This document shows positions 1-5,248 of a stretch of DNA of 6,379 nucleotides, piece after piece. The notes under the pieces were generated by a model. The model did not search any database, was not told the origin of the DNA, and worked only from the letters and a program-made list of their open reading frames with translations. The position numbers and the translations under genes are program-made. The stretch's first letter is position 1. Each line of letters opens with the position of its first letter. The DNA is from Chitinophagaceae bacterium (GTDB lineage Bacteria; Bacteroidota; Bacteroidia; Chitinophagales; Chitinophagaceae), in assembly GCA_003526435.1 (NCBI GenBank), contig DPWF01000163.1, positions 1 through 6,379 on the forward strand. Reading direction: 5' to 3'.

Positions 1-131
1 CTACACAGGAACATGCTACTATTTTTTTAGCGTTCTCGTTATATTAACCAACATGCAGTGGTAACAACTATTTGATACACCCATGATGCGTAGAACAAAA
101 GGAGTAGTGCATTTAGCAAATGAATAAGCAT

Positions 132-171
132 AACTTTTAGTTAACAAAAGTTGCACGAGCAGACTTTTAGT
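132..171. repeat. ACTTTTAGT direct repeats with an inverted AAAAGT copy
   Basis: The 9-mer ACTTTTAGT occurs at 133-141 and again at 163-171, exactly 30 bp apart (about three helical turns). The first copy is also one arm of an inverted repeat: AACTTTT at 132-138 and AAAAGTT at 146-152, with a 7-nt loop. The second copy ends 17 nt before a TAAATTTG element, so it occupies the place where a -33 element would sit. This geometry is compatible with an operator or activator site for the gene at 255. AT-rich chance similarity remains possible, and no binding protein is suggested. Confidence 0.35.
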
Positions 172-188
172 AAATATCTTTTGCATGC

Positions 189-196
189 TAAATTTG
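189..196 (+). promoter_or_regulatory. Possible -7 element (TAAATTTG) for the gene at 255
   Basis: TAAATTTG fits the Bacteroidota primary sigma factor -7 consensus TAnnTTTG exactly. No TTG-type -33 element stands at the usual 17-23 nt upstream; the ACTTTTAGT repeat is there instead. The implied 5' leader is roughly 50 nt. A nearer run at 227-234 (AGGTTTTG) is a poorer match. This is a tentative call. Confidence 0.3.
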
Positions 197-254
197 ACTG
201 ATCACTAATAAATGGCAAATAATAAAAGGTTTTGCAACAATTAAAACAGACAAA

Positions 255-707
255 ATGAAAATACGATTCACTTTTTTATTTCTTATAGTATTGCTAACCG
301 GGAGCATGGTTTTCGGACAAACAAAACAGGATAGTCTCGATATCAAACAAGCAGCCTTAGATTACATAGAGTCTCAGCACAAACCTGATCCCAGGCAAAT
401 GGAAAGGGCATTACATCCCCGAATGGTAAAGCGTACTTTTTGGAAAGACAAAGCAACCGGTAAAGATTATGTTCGTGAAACAACCACAGAATCAATGATC
501 CTGCTTGCAGAAAGTTACAATAAGAATGGCGACAAGTTTCCGTCATCGCCCAGGAAACAGGTCATATTACTCGATGTTGCAGAGCGCACAGCATCTGTAA
601 AATTAATCGCCGATGAGTGGATTGACTATATGCACATTGTTAAGTTGAATGGCTCATGGAAAGTGATTAATGTACTTTGGCAGTTTAATGATACGAGTCA
701 ACATTAA
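255..707 (+). CDS. Exported NTF2-like / putative lumazine-binding family protein
   Basis: Small protein of 150 aa whose biochemical role is unknown. Residues 1-21 form a signal peptide (Lys-Ile-Arg, a hydrophobic core, then MVFG before Gln22), so the mature protein of about 128 aa should be in the periplasm. Residues 28-146 resemble the NTF2/SnoaL-like fold of the putative lumazine-binding group (Lumazine_bd_2). Family-type features are the early ALDYIES, ALHPRMVKR at 53-61, a central segment ending PRKQVILLD, and the C-terminal strands DEWIDYMHIVKL and GSWKVINVLW. The lumazine name comes from the family label and does not show ligand binding here; many members are simply annotated as nuclear transport factor 2 family. 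Its length is complete for the family. It ends 159 bp before the next gene and is probably transcribed alone. The start is supported by the signal peptide beginning at this ATG. Confidence 0.85.
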   Translation: MKIRFTFLFLIVLLTGSMVFGQTKQDSLDIKQAALDYIESQHKPDPRQMERALHPRMVKRTFWKDKATGKDYVRETTTESMILLAESYNKNGDKFPSSPRKQVILLDVAERTASVKLIADEWIDYMHIVKLNGSWKVINVLWQFNDTSQH

Positions 708-866
708 ACCAATAACAATTTCACCTGAATAGAGGAGGAGCCACTCATTTAAGGTTTTTCACATTTTTTCGATGGAACCGGGCTTGTAACCGGCTACATT
801 AAAAAGAAAACGGAAAATAATTTTTGCAATGTATTTTGCTCCCTTAAATAAAGAGGGGTAAAAAAC

Positions 867-1433
867 ATGCAACTGGGAAAGAAAATTGCCACAGCCAGAA
901 AATTAAAAGGACTTACACAGGATGAGCTGGCCGAGCTTTCTCAAATAACAGTACGAACCGTACAGCGTATTGAGGCAGATGCCAATACTCCCCAAAGTTT
1001 TACCCTTAAAGCCATTGCCAAAGCACTGGATATTGAATATGAAAGCCTGATTAATCTGGAGCCCGAAGCCAGCACCGTTAACCCAGCAACGGATGACCTT
1101 CGACATTTCATGATCTTATTTAATTTTTCCTGTTTTACCTATATCATTATTCCCTGGGTACATAGTCTGGTGCCCATGGCCATCCTCAAAAAAAGAATGG
1201 ATATACCCGCTGCTGCCATTCGCTATTGCCGAACCATCATCAGGCGACAGGTTTATTGGGTAATTACCCTCCATCTGGCCATGCTTGCTGTCTTCGGTTA
1301 CAATTATGCGCTTGCATCGGTTAAGGGGAGCAAAGAGGGGCTCATTGCTTATAGCTGGCCCTTTCTGCTGATGTATTTTGTCAATGCCATCGTCATCCTG
1401 TTTCAACACCTGCAGATCCGTAAATCTTTCTAA
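867..1433 (+). CDS. XRE-family HTH regulator with a C-terminal membrane domain
   Basis: 188-aa protein joining a DNA-binding domain to a membrane domain. Residues 5-60 are a Cro/C1-type helix-turn-helix: IATARKLKGLTQDELAELSQ supplies the first helices, and ITVRTVQRIEADANTP followed by SFTLKAIAKALD gives the recognition helix and the rest of the fold. A short linker (about 61-78) leads to three predicted membrane segments near 81-106, 128-149 and 159-181. The membrane half resembles DUF4870-like domains, which in Bacteroidota are often fused to XRE domains. The HTH should lie in the cytoplasm, tethered at the inner membrane, so the protein could sense a membrane or envelope state. What it senses and which genes it controls are unknown. 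An AAGAGGGG run lies about 7 nt before the ATG. The protease-like gene follows after 100 bp that contain a phased repeat array, a plausible but unproven target. Confidence 0.85.
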   Translation: MQLGKKIATARKLKGLTQDELAELSQITVRTVQRIEADANTPQSFTLKAIAKALDIEYESLINLEPEASTVNPATDDLRHFMILFNFSCFTYIIIPWVHSLVPMAILKKRMDIPAAAIRYCRTIIRRQVYWVITLHLAMLAVFGYNYALASVKGSKEGLIAYSWPFLLMYFVNAIVILFQHLQIRKSF

Positions 1434-1447
1434 CGCATTGATTTTTA

Positions 1448-1490
1448 ACAGATGTCGTACAGATGTCGTAAGCTTGTCGGGCACTTGTAG
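1448..1490. repeat. 11-bp phased TGTCG array, probable operator
   Basis: The 11-mer ACAGATGTCGT is repeated perfectly in tandem at 1448-1458 and 1459-1469. The core TGTCG recurs at 1453, 1464 and 1475, and a TGTAG follows at 1486, giving four cores spaced exactly 11 bp apart on the same face of the helix. The array ends a few bases before the candidate -33 element of the next gene. This is the layout expected of a multimeric regulator site for the gene at 1534. The perfect part alone could be a simple tandem duplication. Confidence 0.55.
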
Positions 1491-1494
1491 CTGG

Positions 1495-1522
1495 TTGCGC
1501 CCTGCCTGCATCATTAGTTTTG
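1495..1522 (+). promoter_or_regulatory. Bacteroidota-type promoter for the protease-like gene
   Basis: A TTG at 1495-1497 and TAGTTTTG at 1515-1522 match the Bacteroidota -33/-7 pattern (TTG, a 17-nt spacer, TAnnTTTG). The -7 element is followed by C and an A-rich run, with ATG at 1534, so the 5' leader would be only a few bases long. This position argues strongly for the start at 1534 over any upstream start, because an upstream start would place the promoter inside the gene. Confidence 0.6.
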
Positions 1523-1533
1523 CAGAAAAAAAT

Positions 1534-2493
1534 ATGAATTCTTTTTTCAGTAAAAAATGTTGTTTGTTAATCATCACAGGGTTCATTTTAACCAGCATGC
1601 TGTATGGTCAGCATACGGCAACCAATATTGTGTTGTTACCCTCAAAAAAATATACAGTTCCTTTTACCTGGATGCATGACAGCGTAAATGGTATAATAGA
1701 ACCTCATGCAGCCATGCTTATACCTGTTAAACTGCCCAATTGTTCTAAACAGTTTTATATGCAGTTTGATATGGGGGCACCGAATACCATCTTCTATCAA
1801 CCAAAACTGAGGGCCATCAGCGAAAAATATCCTGCGTTTTACAGGGTGGATGACAGCACCCGCCGGTTAGCAGCAATGGAAATAACTGTTGGAAAAAATA
1901 AAGTCATGATCAAAGAGCCGGGATTACTGGATTTCGCTGAAAAAACAATTGACTGGTCTGCCAATAAAAAGGAAATCATCGGCACCATTGGCAGCGACTG
2001 GTTAGACAACAGAACTGTTTTAATTGACTATCCCCAACAACAAATTGTATTGAACTATACAGTTCCCTCAAAACTGGAAAACAGGTTGACCGATTTTAGT
2101 TATATACAACGTAATATTCTTATCCCTGTGATCATAAAGGGGAAGAAAACCATGTTGTATTTCGATACGGGTTCCAGTGCTTTTGCTTTATTAACGTCCA
2201 AAGAAACGGCTATATCGATGGCAGGAGCCAATGCAGTTGCCAGCAGGTACCCGGTTAAATCGTGGGGCCGTACCCTTTATGCGAATAGCCTGGCTACAAC
2301 AGATAGTGTGGAACTGAGCCAGCTTACCATTCCGATTCATACAGTAACTTATATGGATGGAGCCAGCGAAGAGCAGGTTAACCGTATGTTGAAATTGGGA
2401 ATAGGAGGTATGACCGGAAACAAACTCTTTTTACATACCGGTCTGGTTCTCGACACCAGGAACAAAAAATTTCTGTTGATTCCATCGAAATAA
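1534..2493 (+). CDS. Exported two-lobed retropepsin-like aspartic protease homologue
   Basis: 319-aa protein with a signal peptide at 1-25 (lysines at 7-8, hydrophobic core 11-22, then LYG before Gln26), so it is probably periplasmic or surface-associated. It appears to hold two related lobes. Lobe 1 has QFDMGAPNTIFY (Asp79) and later IIGTIGSDWL (149-157 region) followed by VLIDYPQQQIVL. Lobe 2 has LYFDTGSSAFALLT (Asp211, a classic DTGS motif) and later LGIGGMTGNKLF followed by LVLDTRNKKFLLI. Each lobe thus shows the aspartic-protease order: catalytic-type D-x-G loop, then a hydrophobic-Gly motif, then a closing strand. In lobe 1 the usual Thr of DTG is Met, so activity is uncertain; binding or partial function is possible. 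The frame stays open upstream to 1378, but that extension lacks a signal peptide, overlaps the preceding gene and contains the promoter, so ATG 1534 is preferred. Substrate unknown. Confidence 0.75.
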   Translation: MNSFFSKKCCLLIITGFILTSMLYGQHTATNIVLLPSKKYTVPFTWMHDSVNGIIEPHAAMLIPVKLPNCSKQFYMQFDMGAPNTIFYQPKLRAISEKYPAFYRVDDSTRRLAAMEITVGKNKVMIKEPGLLDFAEKTIDWSANKKEIIGTIGSDWLDNRTVLIDYPQQQIVLNYTVPSKLENRLTDFSYIQRNILIPVIIKGKKTMLYFDTGSSAFALLTSKETAISMAGANAVASRYPVKSWGRTLYANSLATTDSVELSQLTIPIHTVTYMDGASEEQVNRMLKLGIGGMTGNKLFLHTGLVLDTRNKKFLLIPSK

Positions 2494-2640
2494 GTTTTAG
2501 CAAGCGTTACTGTTGTTTGTGGGTTCGAATTTTGTAAACAAGTCTGAGTACCTTATGCGAGATCTGTTTAGCAGGGAGAATAGTGGAATCAGAGCAATAC
2601 ATGAAAATTCTTACCTTAGAATTCTTCAAACAACCCAACA
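2494..2640. promoter_or_regulatory. Intergenic region with a weak -7 element near the repair gene
   Basis: TACCTTAG at 2612-2619 matches the -7 pattern TAnnTTTG at all but one position and stands 21 nt before the ATG at 2641. No TTG is found at the proper distance upstream, so this is a weak promoter call. TTGTTT at 2513-2518 and AAACAA at 2536-2541 form a short inverted repeat after the protease-like gene that could act as a weak terminator, but there is no U-tract. Nothing else is seen. Confidence 0.3.
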
Positions 2641-3309
2641 ATGACCGCTAAAGAAGTACTTGCCGAACTCAAAACATTAGGAAATGAAAAAACATATGCT
2701 GTAAACAGCAAAGCGGGTGCAGGTACAAACCAGTTTGGCGTGAAAATGGGAGATATCAGGAATCTTGCCAAGAAAATTAAAACGAACCACGCACTCGGTC
2801 AGGAACTCTGGAAAACGGGTAATGCAGATGCACAGTTTCTGGCACTGCTCATCATTAAACCCCAGGAGCTTTCTATAAAAGAACTGGATGAAATGGTGGA
2901 GACCATTAGTTTTTCGCATGTGGCCGACTGGTTCAATTCCTAGATCGTAAAAGAACATGCGGCGAAAGAACAACTGCGTATCAAGTGGCTCAAGTCGAAA
3001 AACAAATGGGCTCTGCGTTCGGGCTGGAGTTTGATGGCGGGTAAAATTGCACGTGATTCTGTTGAACTTGATATTGCTGCATTACTCCAGCAACTGAAAA
3101 AAGAAATGCCCAAAGCTGTTCCCGAAGTGCAGTGGACTATGAATTTTGCATTGGCTTATATTGGTATACATCATCCATCATTCCGTAAGCAGGCGCTGGC
3201 TTTAGGGGAGGAAATGGGTATTTACCGCGACTATCCGGTTTCGAAAGGCTGTACTTCACCCTTTGCGCCTATCTGGATCAATGAAATGGTGCGCCGGCAA
3301 AGGAATTGA
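2641..3309 (+). pseudogene. DNA alkylation repair (AlkD-like) gene split by an in-frame TAG
   Basis: The frame reads as one DNA alkylation repair family protein (HEAT-like repeats, PF08713 type) of 222 residue positions, except for a TAG at 2941-2943 (codon 101). Family-like segments lie on both sides: before it MTAKEVLAELKTLGN, QFGVKMGDIRNLAKKIK and FSHVADWFNS; after it IVKEH, LRIKWLKSKNKWALRSGWSLMAGK, VQWTMNFALAYIGIHHP and a C-terminal KGCTSPFAPIWI. No frameshift or missing block is visible, and total length is normal, so a single base change (for example from a Tyr codon) explains the break. AlkD relatives remove N3- and N7-alkylated purines from DNA; members of this subgroup are less well characterised. 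The 100-aa front piece lacks half the superhelix and would probably be non-functional. The back piece could restart only at TTG 3031 or ATG 3034. Alternatives are a sequencing error or readthrough. All other stops seen here are TAA or TGA. Confidence 0.8.
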
Positions 3310-3434
3310 GTGAGTACGACACAAAGAAGTAACAGAAAACTTCGAGGCGTTGAAAAAAAATAAGCTGTTGTTGATTTTAATCCGACGGAGAATAGGAAAA
3401 CCAGAAATTACATGCGTTTCTAAATTATTTGCTT
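3310..3434. other. Intergenic gap before the VOC gene
   Basis: A 125-bp gap with no gene. GTGAGTA follows the repair-gene stop directly at 3310-3316 and is identical to the heptamer of the inverted repeat near dnaE, which may be chance. A run of eight or nine A residues is present near 3352-3360. The sequence just before the VOC start (TAAATTATTTGC) only loosely resembles a -7 element and lies too close to the ATG to serve it. Confidence 0.4.
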
Positions 3435-3782
3435 ATGCTTCAACAGATTCATCCCAAATTACCCATGCGGGATAAGGGCCTTATCAAAACATATTATCAG
3501 CAACTTGGGTTTACCATAAGTGCAGACTATGGTGATTACCTCATCATTCAAAAAGAGGCTATTGAAATTCACTTTTTTGCTTTTGCTGCGCTTGATCCGC
3601 TTACCAATTATGGGCAGGTGTATATTCGAACGAATGATATTGATCATCTGTATCAATCGTTTCAGGAAAAAGGAGTAATCATTCATCCCAATGCACCATT
3701 GGCCGAAAAGCCCTGGGGGCAAAAAGAATTCTCTTTATTGGACCCCGATCATAACCTGTTAACTTTCGGACAGTCAATATAA
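3435..3782 (+). CDS. VOC superfamily protein, bleomycin-resistance-like
   Basis: 115-aa single-domain protein of the vicinal oxygen chelate (glyoxalase/bleomycin resistance) superfamily. Landmarks are IHPKLPMRDK at 5-14 (first strand and loop), FYxxLGF-like TYYQQLGF at 19-26, DYGDYLIIQK, EIHFF at 44-48, GQVYIRTNDID at 60-70, and the C-terminal block KPWGQKEFSLLDPD followed by NLLTFGQ. The pattern is closest to bleomycin-binding (BRP-type) members, which act as dimers that sequester the drug without a metal. Homology alone does not prove drug binding, because many such proteins have other or unknown ligands. It is presumably cytosolic, since there is no signal peptide. ATG 3435 is preferred to the in-frame TTG at 3429, which adds only two residues. 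It is convergent with the DUF418 gene, with a long palindrome between their stops. Confidence 0.85.
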   Translation: MLQQIHPKLPMRDKGLIKTYYQQLGFTISADYGDYLIIQKEAIEIHFFAFAALDPLTNYGQVYIRTNDIDHLYQSFQEKGVIIHPNAPLAEKPWGQKEFSLLDPDHNLLTFGQSI

Positions 3783-3798
3783 CCTCAGCATAAACTCT

Positions 3799-3850
3799 GT
3801 TAACGCTTGTTCTCTGTGGTAAAAAATCACCGCAGAGAACAAGAGTTAAC
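3799..3850. terminator. Long palindrome between convergent genes, probable two-way terminator
   Basis: Arms of 22 nt at 3799-3820 and 3829-3850 pair with 20 Watson-Crick pairs, one G-U (3817/3832) and one G-A mismatch (3805/3844). The 8-nt loop is AAAAAATC. It starts 17 nt after the VOC stop and lies five bases from the DUF418 stop, so it can end transcripts from both sides. Neither flank has a clear U-tract, so it is not a textbook intrinsic terminator. The CACCGCAGAGAAC segment recalls short intergenic repeats seen in other bacterial genomes, so it may be a copy of a dispersed element. Confidence 0.7.
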
Positions 3851-3855
3851 AAGGC

Positions 3856-5106
3856 TCACGCAGGCTGGTGTTTTTTTCTGAAGGGTTGTATTTTGAAATA
3901 GGTGGCTGTTCTCCACAACCATTCTACCGGACCGAAATAAAAATACCGGAACCACCATTTGCAAAACTTTGCCTGTAGTATAAAAAATACAATGGCGATT
4001 ACCCAATTAAGCCATGGCGGGGTAACGCCAACCAGTCCAAACCCAAAACCAAAAAAGAGGGTAAGTCCAAGCGCGGTTTGTAACAAATAACTGGTAAGTG
4101 CCATTTTACCCACTGGTGCCAGCGGATATAAAATATGTTGCCAGAATTGTCTGTTCATCAGTAAGGTGATGCCACTTACATAGAATACCACAAGAGCTGC
4201 GCTATTGATATTATAGAATATGCTGAAAATAAAACCAGGTAAAGGACTTCTTTCCCAACCCAGTTTAAAAGCTTCATTCAGACCAAACATACCTAATGCG
4301 CAAATGAGGGTAAGCAATACAAGCCATCCTGATCTGTTCTTTATTTTTTTGAAAATAGGTTTTAGTTCTGCGGCATGCATGGCAAACCAGCCTTTTCTTC
4401 CGCTGTACATACCCAGCAGAAAAAAACCCAGTGTTACATAGATACGGCCACTACCAAACTGGAAATCGAATTTTTCGCCTATGCTCAGGATATTGTTTTT
4501 CATCATGGCACAGATATCACTTTTATAAACGGTATTGAAAAATACCTGTGAAGGATCGGTACCCGATGGTGCACCGGGGGGCTGTTGTGTTGGGGCGGTG
4601 GAAGCTGCACCCATCTGTTCAATCATACCCGATAGCTGTATCAATAAAGCCGGCAGGTTAATGGCGAGTAATATACCGATGATCAGAATTACTCTGTTGC
4701 TTAGTTTGCGCATAGGTAAAAGCAGAAAACCCAGTGGCGCATAAATGGAAAGAATATCTCCTCTCCAGAATGCATGGTGTATCAACCCGATGATACCCAT
4801 GAGGGTAATGCGCCAGGCATACCGCCAAACAAAGGGGCGGCCTGTATCTTCCATACTTTTCATCTGTAGAAAAAAACTCAGACCAAACAGGAAAGAAAAG
4901 AAAGCAAAGAATTTTCCGGAAATAAATACTTCATTGATAAAACTGATGATACCCGTGGTTACACCATTATGTTTTTCAAATATTTCCCCGGGCATGGGGC
5001 CGGCATTGTACCAGTAGATCATATGTGCGAGTAAAATACCCAACAGGGCAAATCCACGCAGGGCATCAACGGTGATGATGCGTTGTTTCAGGGTTTCGGC
5101 TTGCAT
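3856..5106 (-). CDS. DUF418 (YeiB-like) multi-pass membrane protein
   Basis: 416-aa integral membrane protein. The N-terminus has the family signature RIITVDALRGFALLGILLAH (residues 9-28), shared in style with acyltransferase-like membrane proteins. Further landmarks are SGKFFAFFSFLFGLSF (63-78), the GLIHHAFWRGDILSIYAPLG segment (107-126), and the C-terminal DUF418 domain (about 225-405), with APVGKMALTSYLLQT at 330-344 and FGPVEWLWR at 391-399. About ten hydrophobic segments are visible. A Pro/Ala/Thr/Gln-rich loop at about 166-186 looks unstructured. E. coli YeiB belongs to the same family; function is unproven, with transport or acyl transfer suggested only by resemblance. The frame is open to an ATG at 5223, but the added 39 residues are Pro- and His-rich, precede the conserved start, and come partly from an intergenic repeat, so 5106 is chosen. 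It is on the same strand as dnaE with a 142-bp gap. Confidence 0.88.
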   Translation of the reverse strand: MQAETLKQRIITVDALRGFALLGILLAHMIYWYNAGPMPGEIFEKHNGVTTGIISFINEVFISGKFFAFFSFLFGLSFFLQMKSMEDTGRPFVWRYAWRITLMGIIGLIHHAFWRGDILSIYAPLGFLLLPMRKLSNRVILIIGILLAINLPALLIQLSGMIEQMGAASTAPTQQPPGAPSGTDPSQVFFNTVYKSDICAMMKNNILSIGEKFDFQFGSGRIYVTLGFFLLGMYSGRKGWFAMHAAELKPIFKKIKNRSGWLVLLTLICALGMFGLNEAFKLGWERSPLPGFIFSIFYNINSAALVVFYVSGITLLMNRQFWQHILYPLAPVGKMALTSYLLQTALGLTLFFGFGFGLVGVTPPWLNWVIAIVFFILQAKFCKWWFRYFYFGPVEWLWRTATYFKIQPFRKKHQPA

Positions 5107-5124
5107 TCGTTGTTTGTTTGAATG

Positions 5125-5134
5125 CAATAAGATA
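5125..5134 (-). promoter_or_regulatory. Weak -7-like element for the DUF418 gene
   Basis: Read on the minus strand, TATCTTATTG lies about 18 nt before the ATG at 5106, where short-leader Bacteroidota promoters often sit. It matches TAnnTTTG only imperfectly, and no TTG-type -33 element is seen at the right distance. Transcription could instead continue from dnaE, although an inverted repeat lies between the genes. Confidence 0.22.
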
Positions 5135-5187
5135 TGAATTTTTGAGATTTGCAGGAGGAAAATGGATAGACGGCGGGGAGTTGGGGG

Positions 5188-5246
5188 GTGAGTAGTGAGT
5201 AGGGGAAAAGGCCTACAATTCATTACTCAATACTGACTACTCACTA
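5188..5246. repeat. Inverted repeat of tandem heptamers after dnaE
   Basis: The left arm is two copies of GTGAGTA (5188-5201). The right side is three tandem heptamers, TACTCAA, TACTGAC and TACTCAC (5224-5244), then TA. Arms 5188-5201 and 5231-5244 pair at 13 of 14 positions around a 29-nt loop. A different register pairs TAGTGAGTAG at 5193-5202 with CTACTCACTA at 5237-5246, and GTAGG (5199-5203) can pair with CCTAC (5212-5216) instead. It begins 2 bases after the dnaE stop on the minus strand, so it could form a 3'-end hairpin on dnaE mRNA. There is no U-tract. The repetitive build looks more like a dispersed intergenic element than a simple terminator. Confidence 0.6.
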
Positions 5247-5248
5247 AA

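Larger units (their letters stand above)
1..254. other. Non-coding stretch left of the first gene
   Basis: No gene is recognised here. Short open frames reach the left edge: one plus-strand frame stops near position 60, another near 45. Either could be the tail of a gene outside the window, but each is too short to identify. The stretch is AT-rich and carries the repeats and the possible -7 element listed separately, so its right half is probably the promoter region of the gene starting at 255. Confidence 0.5.

Noticed and set aside
773..796. Repeated AACCGG at 776-781 and 789-794 as a possible terminator hairpin after the first gene
   Set aside because: Only a 4-bp CCGG stem can form, with no U-tract, so it is too weak to call.
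829..861. 10-codon open frame (MYFAPLNKEG) ending 5 bp before the regulator start, as a possible leader peptide
   Set aside because: It has no repeated regulatory codon, no attenuator-like hairpin and no clear initiation signal; a chance frame is more likely.
1378..1533. 52-residue N-terminal extension of the protease-like gene
   Set aside because: It overlaps the regulator gene, lacks family character, and contains the phased array and promoter; a clean signal peptide starts at 1534.
2522..2530. GGTTCGAAT, resembling a tRNA T-loop
   Set aside because: The flanking bases do not form a T-stem, and no acceptor, D or anticodon arm is present nearby, so it is neither a tRNA nor a convincing att remnant.
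3459..3722. Opposite-strand open frame within the VOC gene (and similar frames within the other genes)
   Set aside because: These lie entirely opposite well-supported coding sequence and show no recognisable family or start context; they are shadows.
5152..5160. CAGGAGGAA as a ribosome binding site
   Set aside because: It is on the plus strand, with no plausible plus-strand gene starting after it; both flanking genes are on the minus strand.
5107..5223. 39-residue N-terminal extension of the DUF418 protein
   Set aside because: It is low-complexity, Pro- and His-rich, precedes the conserved RIITVDALRG start, and its far end runs through the heptamer repeat region.
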